This document shows positions 55,856-64,000 of a stretch of DNA of 64,000 bases, piece by piece. The translations under genes were made by a program, and so were the position numbers. The number at the start of each line of letters is the position of its first letter. The first letter of the stretch is position 1. The DNA comes from Ceratodon purpureus (Eukaryota > Streptophyta > Bryopsida > Pseudoditrichales > Ditrichaceae). The stretch spans positions 16,534,751 through 16,598,750 of the forward strand of contig CM026429.1 in NCBI GenBank assembly GCA_014871385.1, written 5' to 3'. The notes beneath the pieces are model-generated. The model was given only the letters and a program-made list of their open reading frames with translations. It searched no databases and was not told the DNA's origin.

Positions 55856-57829
55856 GAGCTCGGAGTCGGCACCAGCCTCGCCGTCGGGCGTCGGGGCTCG
55901 TCGATGGCGCGTCGCACGGGCTCCGAGCTCACGCTGGAGGCGGGTCAGTGCAGCTCTGGGCGAGGAGGAGGTCACGGACGTCGGGAGATCGCGGAGGCGG
56001 ACACCGAGGGTCCCGACGAGTTGCTAGGTTCGACTTCTGTGTCGGTAAGTCTGGGCTCTTGCGTGAGGTTTGGCGGAGCTGATCTGGATGGGTTATCGGG
56101 TGGAGTGGGTTGGTGCGGTTCCGGTGATCGGTTGGTGTTTGTATTGTGTTGATTATTTGGCAAGGTTTGTGTTTGAAGATGTTTTTGTCTGGCGGGTTTT
56201 GAAGAGGTCAACAGGTGCTTAGTGAGACTCGTGTGTCGAGTCGTTTAGAGTGTTGTGTTAGGTAGTGAGGTTTGATCTATGGTTGGAATTTGTCTTTGGC
56301 GTTGATTGCATGGATTTCGTATAGGCGCTCAGCTGGTGATTTTTATGTTTTGATTTTGTTGTTGACGGTGCCCGTGCTGGGGCTATCGAGTATCTGTCGG
56401 TGAAGTCCTTTGCATACTGAGTTTCGTGAGGTTGGAATTTCATGCTTTTAGTCACGAGGCTGAGGTGATTGTGAATTGAAGTGTGTTTGTGATAGTTCAG
56501 CTTGAGTGGATCTGGTGATATGCGCTAGGTGTTACTCGTTCTTTGCGTGCTTGGATTGTCTCTTTGGGATCTTAGAGTAGGATTGTGTGCTGAGAACGGA
56601 GATTTGGTGGTAGATATTTCTCCGCAGTGAGATTGGAAAGGTTGAGGACAGAGTCTGCCGAGGATCGAGAATAGCTTCGTGTTGGTTGCTTCAGGACCAA
56701 AGACCAGAGTATGCGTGGTAGATGATATCAGTTACTCATGAGGACATGTTGATGTGGTGCTTGTGTACGTTGGGGTTGTACAGTGGGCTTTACGGCTTTC
56801 CACCTTCGCTGAAAGATCATTTTGTGGTGACAGTCTTGGTTAGACTTTGCTGTGCTATTCATGTTCGTGGTGGGTTTTGTAAGAGAGTTCGTTTGCGTTA
56901 CACTCTTTGGAGTGAGAGCGTAGCAAGAGATTATTGAAGTGGTTTTGAGCTGGTTGAGTTTGCGTGGGCTAAGAGCTCGGTAGATCATCCTAAGAACGAC
57001 TGATATTCAGTTAAGTGCATTACATTTTTGAAAGCTAATGCTCTTGACAAGTTTGGGGCATGACAGTAGGCCAAGTTTGTTTGGTCCTTTTCATTTGAGA
57101 GGTACGAAACGAAAGTGCAAGCTGCCCTGCGCGTATACTACCTGTCTAATATTATGTCACCTCAGTGACAGTATGATGGTATGACGGACTATGAAAACAG
57201 TGTCAGTATCTCATCGTGACGATGCATCTACATAACCATCGAGCTGTTTGAATCTAATTTCTTGGTCTGATACGTCAAAGTTATAGAGGCGTTTGTGACT
57301 TTATTGTTAGTTAGTGAGTCATCAGTGTGCCTAATGTTAGACACAGTAACTCTTATTTAGGTTAGTGTCCCTACAGTCAAAGTTAGCCTTTAGTGAAATT
57401 TGCTATGTAAGTGGCGCTTTAAACGAGACTGCTGAGTTAGATGGTTCCAAGGCTATCTGTGATAGGATGTGACTGGGCCTTACCTATTATATTCTCACCA
57501 TAGTATCACATAAAGTGATGACTTTAGGACCTGTAAAGAATAGGATTACAACGCCCACCTGCCTGGTATCTAAACGCCCAATACTGTGTCCGGAAATTCT
57601 GCAGACTCTATGGACGCCGTTCTACACCATACCCACCTAACTGTTATCCCAAGGCCCATTACTGTGTCAGGGGATAGTGCAGACTCTCCTGGCGCAATCC
57701 TTCACCATTTCATGGTACCTTTAAAGATGATCTTGATGTTTGTCGGTGTCATACGATGCTAAGTGATTATAAGCAACTTGAAGTTCGTGAAATCTAAAAC
57801 TTGCTATGTACTAACATGGACAGGTACCT
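55856..57829 (+). repeat. TNL3 leader and 5' flank (third copy of the unit start)
   Basis: Continues the unit after the Harbinger insertion. It contains the candidate leader exon 55904-56044 (donor GTGTCG|GTAAGT) and the empty site of the CACTA MITE at 56624-56626. Compared with unit 2 it has about 220 extra bases at 56757-56978. A stretch of about 400 bp present upstream of TNL2 (about 42691-43088) is missing just before 57860. No other gene is seen; the frame 56722-56937 has no known domain. Confidence 0.6.
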
Positions 57830-60800
57830 ATGTTTCCAGTCGCGTACCCCTCTAAACGTAGAAAGGGCAATGAACTCTCAAAAGCGTCGGCTCCATCCCA
57901 TGGAGCTGCCCAATGCAAGCCTCACCAATACGATGTGTTCATCAATCACCGGGGTCCAGATGTGAAGAAGACGTTTGTGGCTCACCTCAACGCTGCTCTG
58001 AGAAGGGATGGATTTCGACCTTTCCTGGATGCGAAAGACATCGGGCAAGGGCGCCACGTCTTCAAGTCGATCGACAAAGCCCTGAAGGGTGCTTGTGTTC
58101 ACGTGGCTGTGTTCTCGAAGCGGTATGCTGAGTCCAAGTACTGTCTGAACGAGCTGTGCGATATGCTGAGGAGCGGACAGGTGATTCTACCAGTATTCTA
58201 CGGTGTGAATGCAGAAGACCTGCGGTGGATCGAGAATGGGCCGTTCAAGAAGGGCTTCGAAAAGCATGTGAAGCGTGGGAGGACAGAGGAGATTGGGAAA
58301 TGGAAGGAGGCGCTTCGCAAAGTTGCTGATCACAGGGGCTTCCGACTGGATGAAGTGAACGGGTGAGTCCGAGTGTGATGCGCGGTGTGAAATAACTGCC
58401 ATTTTGTTCCTCAATTTCTAGAACACAGTATCACAATTTGTGAATGGGCTGGTGAAAGTTCATGACTTCTAATATGTCCAAACACTGTGTCCGAGCCTAT
58501 GGTGTTGCGACAACATGGTGCATTTTATACGAGCCCAGCCTGATTCGAGGTCTGACTGAGGTGGTTGGTTTCCTTTGAAGTGCAGAGATGAAGAGCAACT
58601 GATAAGGAGCATCCTCGTGGAAGTCCGAAGTGCGCTGCCAGCAACATTGCTCGCAGGGAAACAGCGATATGGTATGGAAGGGCGCCTGAAGGAAGCGCTG
58701 GACTCGCTTGATCGTGTTAACGTTCTAGGTGTGGTAGGCATGGGCGGCATTGGGAAAACGACCCTGGCTATGGAAATATACGATCACTTCGTGTCGCATC
58801 GGCAGTTCGAGAGGCATTGCTTTCTGAGGGACGTGCGGTCAAGGTCAAGCAGCGAGCCATCCCAGTTGCGGCGAGATTTCATGCATGCTATGGGACTGGG
58901 CGACTGTGATGTGACGAACACGGGTGAGTATGGACGAGTTTTCGAGGGCTCGATTCCTGGCAGAGTGTTGGTTGTGGTGGACGACATAGACGAGAAAGGC
59001 CAATTCGAGGCTCTGATACCTGACATTGGAAAGCTGGGACCTGGTAGCCGAATAGTGATCACATCGCGGTGTCGCGATGTGGTGACGCAGGCAATGGCAG
59101 GTGCGGAGAGTCAGGTGGTGTACGACGTCCCTGTGTTGAATGAGTACGACTCGCGGTGCTTGTTCAATCAGCATGCATTTCTGAGCGAGACACCAAGTGA
59201 AGGGTTCGCTGATTTGGCAGCAGAGGTTGCAGACGCATGCGGCGGTCATGCGTTGTCGCTGGAGACTGTAGGGGCTTCCCTGTTCGACAAGAAGGGGCGT
59301 GAGGACATGGAGATATGGTCGGAAGCAGTGAAGGCGTTGGAAGAGAACGAGGACGTTTTCGGGAAGCTACGAAGCACTTACGAGAGGCTTCCGTTCGACG
59401 GTGATCGGGCGATGTTCCTGGACGTTGCGTGCATGCTGATAGGGATGAAGAAGGAAGTGGCACTGACGATTTGGAAATCGTGTAGTGGGTGCAGGGGAGC
59501 GCAGTGCAGCACTTCGAGAACTCCAGGTTTAGCGTTACGAAGGCTGATGGATAGATCACTGGTGAGAGTGGATGAGGAGGGCAAGTTGAGGATGCATGAT
59601 GTGCTTCGGGACATGGGCAGAGATATGGTGAAGAGAGATAGTGTGAGGAAAGAGCGACGAAGGCCTGAGGAGTGGACGCACTTGTGGGATGCTAGAGTAG
59701 CTGCGAAGTTGTTAAGTTCTGCAGAGGTAAATGATCATCTTGTTTGTACTTTATTCAAGATGTAGTGGCATTTAGCAGAGTAGTTTTCGGCAAATTTAAG
59801 AGAATGTTCTATGCTTTGTATTTACGTGAAGTGGTTAAGGCTTGGCTGTTCATGTCTTGTATGTGTATCGCGAGGAATGTATCATCCTGATTGATTAAGA
59901 TTTGATGACATGCTATCACTTGATTTGGAAATCGGACTTGTCAGTACGATAGAAGCTTAGGTGTGATGCTTTAGCAGAACTTGAAGCTTACACAATGTGT
60001 TGAGATTTGCTGTAGTTTCTGTCGATACGTTCTGGTTTAAGCCTTTTTTGCGCGTTGAAACAAGCGCAGACGAATCTTAGAATCCGAGGGCTCTGTTTAG
60101 GCGTTGGAGACCGCGCCAAGATTCTTGGCGATGGAGAGTCGGCAGGTTTGCGGGGCGGGTCTGCACCAAACATAGCGTCACAGTTGTCGGGCATGAAGGA
60201 GCTGCACCTGCTGGTATTGGATGGTAGCTATGTGGAAGTGCGAGATGAGAACTCAAGTTGGCCCGAAGAGCTACGGTGGCTCCAATGGAGACGATTCCGT
60301 GGTGGTCAGTTACCGTCAGTGTTGAGGCTGCCACATCTGGTTGTGCTGGACCTGAGCGGGAGTGAAGAGTTAACTCGTCTTTGGGAGGACGACGCGGATA
60401 TCAAGGTGTGAATGAGGGAATACTCACATTCAGACATTTATGTGTAGAGGATGATGTTGTTATCGTAGTGGTTGTTGTGTTGAAATGGGGGGTTCATGGA
60501 ATCTGTATTCCTTGGCTTGCAAGGTTTGTGAGTGGAGGTGAATGTTGCCTTTGGACGGAATGGCGTTGGGGAGCTAAGGGACTGAGGGATTAGCTTACAT
60601 TTGCAAATTCATCGAAGTCCATATTTACTAGTTATCGAATCTTTATCAGATACCTGTGATACTCCCTGATTAGTGCAGCAGGTTATATGACGAGAGAAGT
60701 TTCTGATATATCGTTCAATTTCGACATGTCTCCTTGCAGCTTCCTGTGCTCCAGTTGTTAATCCTCTCGGAGTGCTGGAGGCTCGTGGAGCTTGCGGAGA

Positions 60801-62659
60801 ATTTTGGCCAGAGCGTACCAAAACTCAAGAGCCTAGAAATGATTCGGTGTGGGAGTGTAAAGAGGCTACCAGAGTCTATTGGCCTGTTGACGGACTTGGA
60901 ACACCTGGATCTAAGTTGGTGTGAGAAATTGGTGAGCTTACCGGATGCGGTTGTGGGACTGGGGAAGCTGAAAACACTTATTCTGCAATCTTGCGAGAGC
61001 TTGCAGCAGTTGCCAGAGGAGTTGGGGAAGTTGACCAGCCTGGAGACACTGGATCTCTTGCACTGCAGGTGTTTGTCCGATCTGCCTGCATCCATCGGCG
61101 GACTCAAGATGTTGACGACGTTGGACGCGAGAGGTACACCGGTAATGGATCTCGGAGCGGGATTTGGGATGCTCAGTTCCCTCACATCCTTGTCCTTGTA
61201 TTGTCTTCGTAGCTATGTTCCGGGTACCTTTCAAGGCCTCCAAGCACTGACTTCTTTGGTTCTAATTTATGCATCCGTGGACATGGGGGGCCTGGGAGGC
61301 CTTACTGCTCTTAAAGATCTCGATTTGCGGTTGCATAAAACGATCACCGCCCTTCCCAAAAGCTTCGGGAACCTGAAGTGGTTGGTCCGCCTGGATATGA
61401 GCGATTGCCCAGAACTGCTGACCGTTGAGGCCTTGCCGGAAGGCTTGGAGCGCCTTGAGTTGAGTAGATGCCGTAAGCTCACTGAGATACCGTCTCTGGC
61501 GGGAATGAATGCGTTGGTGCACTTGGACTTGCGCAGTTGCGGAAGTCTAAGACATGTGCGTGGATTGGAATGCCTCACCCTGTTGGAGTACCTGAACGTT
61601 TCAGGGTGCACCTCAATGGATGGTCGTGGAATTCGCATCATGGGGAACAGAGCTTTGCAGGAGTGTCATGTTGGCGGAAGCAAAATTGGTGTGGCATTCG
61701 ACAACAGATGGATGGAGGTATGGGTTTATCATACACCTATTGTGGATGTTGTCATAAGAATATGAGAATTTGAAGATGTGATTGAGCAATATGTGGACGG
61801 ATAACAGGGTTAAGTTTGTTGGGTGTAAAACTGATTGTCATAGGGCGGTCTAATGACTGCTTGATCGTATGGTGCATGCGTAATCATTTATATGGCTGTC
61901 GGTCTTATACGAACATAATGGGTTTTTTTTGGGTGAAAGAGTATGAAGAGTTGTTTTGGGTGTAGTTTCGGGTTGTGGAAGAAGTTGTGGAGACTGATAA
62001 TGTTGTGAGTTGAGATGACTTTGGCAGTGTTTGGAGGTGTTGATGGGGTATGGTCTTTCATGTTGCAGGGTGGTCCTTCTAGACAGGTTATCACTTGGAG
62101 GGGCAAAGCAATTCCTCTTCTTTCCAATGGCATGGTCGAGGAAGTTGTGTTGTTCTGGGGCGCGACTTCAGTCCTGGTGTTGGAGTGTGTGATTGCAAGG
62201 GAATCAAAGTGCATGTCTGTGATTTTGTGTTTGGTAGCAAGTGGATTTGGGATTTTTACAGAGATAGAGGTTAAGGTGTTGAGGGCTGGGAGGTTGATTG
62301 TCCAATCCAGGTTAAATGGTTTTTTTTCGTTTGATGACAACCAGGTGCGGTTGTGTACTTTGGGGAGGGAGCATCAGGTAGTGCAATCACTACAACAGGG
62401 CGATCAAATAAATGTCTGTATCCCAAAAAGTTATAATCTTGGCAGAACTGGGAGAGTGATGGAGGGGGCCATATGTGTTGTGCACAAGGAAGATGAAAAC
62501 CTTATTCTGATGATGAATTCGGAGGTGTTGGAAAAGAAGGAGTCAGAGGATATGGTATTGCAATTCGGGAAGTTGGTTTTGGAAGATACTAGTGACTTGC
62601 ATCCAACTATTGCATTTACCGAAAAGATTATTGCAGCCTTTGCCACCTGTCCCAGTTGA
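57830..62659 (+). CDS. TIR-NBS-LRR immune receptor, copy 3 (TNL3), altered at both ends
   Basis: Five exons: 57830-58362, 58586-59726, 60070-60405, 60740-61717 and 62069-62659, in frame to 1192 aa. The TIR, NB-ARC (GMGGIGKTTL, VLVVVDDID, MHDVLRDMG), LRR and post-LRR regions are all open. The N-terminus is new: the first residues are MFPVAYPSKRRKGNEL, with no hydrophobic leader. This results from a deletion of about 400 bp that removed the original ATG and the leader acceptor, and from an ATG at 57830 where the other copies read AGG or GGG. At the 3' end, identity to TNL1 stops at 62612 (...CCAACTATTG). The frame then reads 14-15 foreign residues (ending AFATCPS) from the intron and exon of a kelch gene before a stop. 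The native stop and 3' UTR are missing. Function is uncertain, since expression signals at both ends have changed. Confidence 0.8.
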
Positions 62660-63710
62660 GTACTCAGAAGCACTTGGTTTCGGATTTTCTGTTTTGAGTG
62701 GATGCCACTTATACCTTTTTGGAGGAAAGGACCCTTTGAAGGGGTCCATGCGTCGCGTTGTCTATTACAGTGCACGAACAAACAAATGGCATCGTGCACC
62801 AAATATGCAGAGGAAACGACATTTCTTTGGTTTCTGTGTCATAAACAACTGCTTGTATGTGGCTGGAGGAGAATGTGAGGGAGTTCAAAGATCTCTAAGA
62901 TCTGCGGAAATGTACGATCCAAATAGGAACAAGTGGTGTTCCATCTCTGATATGAGCACAGCCATGGTTCACTTTATCGGGGTGGTATATGGTGGAAGGT
63001 TAGTTTCATGTCCTTATCAGCATTATTTTCTGTTACTCCTGTTTTCGTGAAAACACTTTCTGTACTGTACACATGTCATCTTTATGTCATGGACGCTACG
63101 CACAATAATATCTCTATGGGTGATGTTTAAGGCAGGCGTCATGCTAGCACTCAATTTAACTGTGTCTGCATTTCGAACAACCTCTGATCTACGATGTGCT
63201 TGGCTGATGTTGTGAACGTGCAGACCTGTGGTTTCTCAAGGGCCTAGGACCTCACAGACAGGTGATGAGCGAGGTCTATGTTCCAGCAACAAACCACTGG
63301 TCTCCGATCATGGATGGAATGGTGCTGGCTGGCGAAACCCTTGTGTCGAGATTCATGGTAATTTATATGCTTTGGACTGTCGGGATGGGTGCAAGTTGCG
63401 AATGTATGATCGAGAAAGCGATGCATGGAGCCGCTCTGTTGATAGCCGACTCCATCTCGGAGGCTCTCGGGCTATGGAGGCTGTTGCCTTGGTGCCCTTG
63501 GGAGGGAAGCTTTGCATAACCCGGAACAACATGAGTATAACTCTTGTCGATGTAACCAGTGCGGAGATACCTGAAAAGCAGGGACAACTGTGGGAAACCA
63601 TCTCTGGTAAAGGGCAATTCAAGTCATTTGTGACCAATCTCTGGTCCAACCTCGCAGGCCGGAACCGGCTGAAATCGCACATAGTGCACTGCCAAGTGCT
63701 GCAAGCCTAA
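62637..63710 (+). pseudogene. 5'-truncated F-box/kelch gene (At1g55270-like), kelch half only
   Basis: Exon A (62637-62998) begins after an acceptor-like gattattgcag and reads PLPPVPVEYSEALGFGFSVL, LSGCHLYLFGGKDPLKGSMR, VVYYSARTNKWHRAPNMQRK, CVINNCLYVAGGECEGVQRS, MYDPNRNKWCSISDMSTAMV. Exon B (about 63224-63710) reads WFLKGLGPHRQVMSEVYVPA, NHWSPIMDGM, then after a one-base loss near 63321 AGWRNPCVEIHGNLYALDCR, NNMSITLVDV and the family's exact C-terminus SHIVHCQVLQA. The F-box half is absent and upstream sequence is TNL3. The splice junction is also odd: the acceptor at 63223 adds four bases (acct) before the conserved W. The four extra bases and the lost one cancel, so the frame is open to the end with about 30 non-homologous residues. 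Kelch partners of SCF-type ubiquitin ligases bind substrates; this fragment lacks the F-box and should not do that. Confidence 0.8.
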
Positions 63711-64000
63711 GCTCGAGCAGAGTAAGGGCACCACTGGGGTGTATCATTCTTGTAATTCTTTCAACTCAGACAAAACTTTGGTGTATCATTCTAGTTAATT
63801 TGTTCTCCAGCAATTTACAACCTCGAAACCAGACTTTTCTTGGATTCTTGGGATGGATACAGTTGCTGCCATTCTGATAATAGAGAATGTCTTTTCTTCG
63901 GTCCGATCAAAGGTACTAGAGGTGAAAAGAAAACATCCTTGCAGTGTACAAGCGAGGTTCAAATTACTTTATTTTCAAGTCTGGCAGTTCACTGTTGTTT
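63711..64000. other. 3' flank of the kelch fragment
   Basis: Probable 3' UTR and downstream sequence; no further gene seen before the window ends. Confidence 0.5.

Noticed and set aside
1..64000. CRISPR arrays, rRNA genes, prokaryotic operons or phage
   Set aside because: None are present; introns, LBD, ORC2 and TNL genes show eukaryotic plant nuclear DNA.

Overview
The window looks like nuclear DNA of a land plant, most likely a bryophyte or another non-seed plant. Genes have short exons with GT-AG introns and lie in AT-rich spacers. The gene set includes a class I LOB-domain protein, a La protein, ORC2, an L-gulonolactone oxidase relic and TIR-NBS-LRR immune receptors. A DPY30-motif coiled-coil gene of the kind found in axonemes fits a lineage with swimming sperm. 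The species is not identified, and no homology search could be run, so every family call rests on motifs read by eye.

Layout, left half. At 0.2-1.2 kb is the 3' end of the DPY30-motif gene. From 1.2 to 13.5 kb the region is rich in repeats: a tRNA-derived SINE-like repeat, a decayed pogo/Tigger-like DNA transposon with 20-bp perfect terminal inverted repeats and a TA target duplication (4355-7761), a pair of related MITEs (8244-9024 and 11668-12407) and, between them, a broken L-gulono-lactone oxidase gene. A LOB-domain transcription factor lies on the minus strand at 14.7-15.4 kb behind a GC-rich leader of nearly 2 kb. AT-rich DNA with an F-box/kelch relic follows. The La gene (nine exons, 399 aa) and ORC2 (seven exons, minus strand, 442 aa) converge tail to tail at 22.3-30.1 kb.

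Layout, right half. From about 31.6 to 62.6 kb there is a tandem array of three TIR-NBS-LRR (TNL) genes in units of about 11 kb. All three share one architecture: TIR, NB-ARC, linker, LRR and a C-terminal post-LRR domain resembling C-JID, encoded in five exons with the same intron phases. The copies have diverged in informative ways. Copies 1 and 2 share a 799-bp identical tract across an intron, which suggests gene conversion. Copy 2 has a premature stop near its C-terminus. Copy 3 has lost its original start and hydrophobic leader and uses a new ATG, and its 3' end breaks directly into the kelch half of an At1g55270-type F-box/kelch gene. Two transposons can be delimited to the base by comparing the units: a complete two-gene PIF/Harbinger element (52004-55852, 3-bp duplication TCC) and a 162-bp CACTA-type MITE (41589-41750, 3-bp duplication GCA).

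The most interesting signal is the post-LRR domain of the TNLs. It is a conserved scaffold with three short segments that differ almost completely between copies, and a fragment of it is repeated downstream of copies 1 and 2. This suggests a recognition surface under diversification beyond the LRR.
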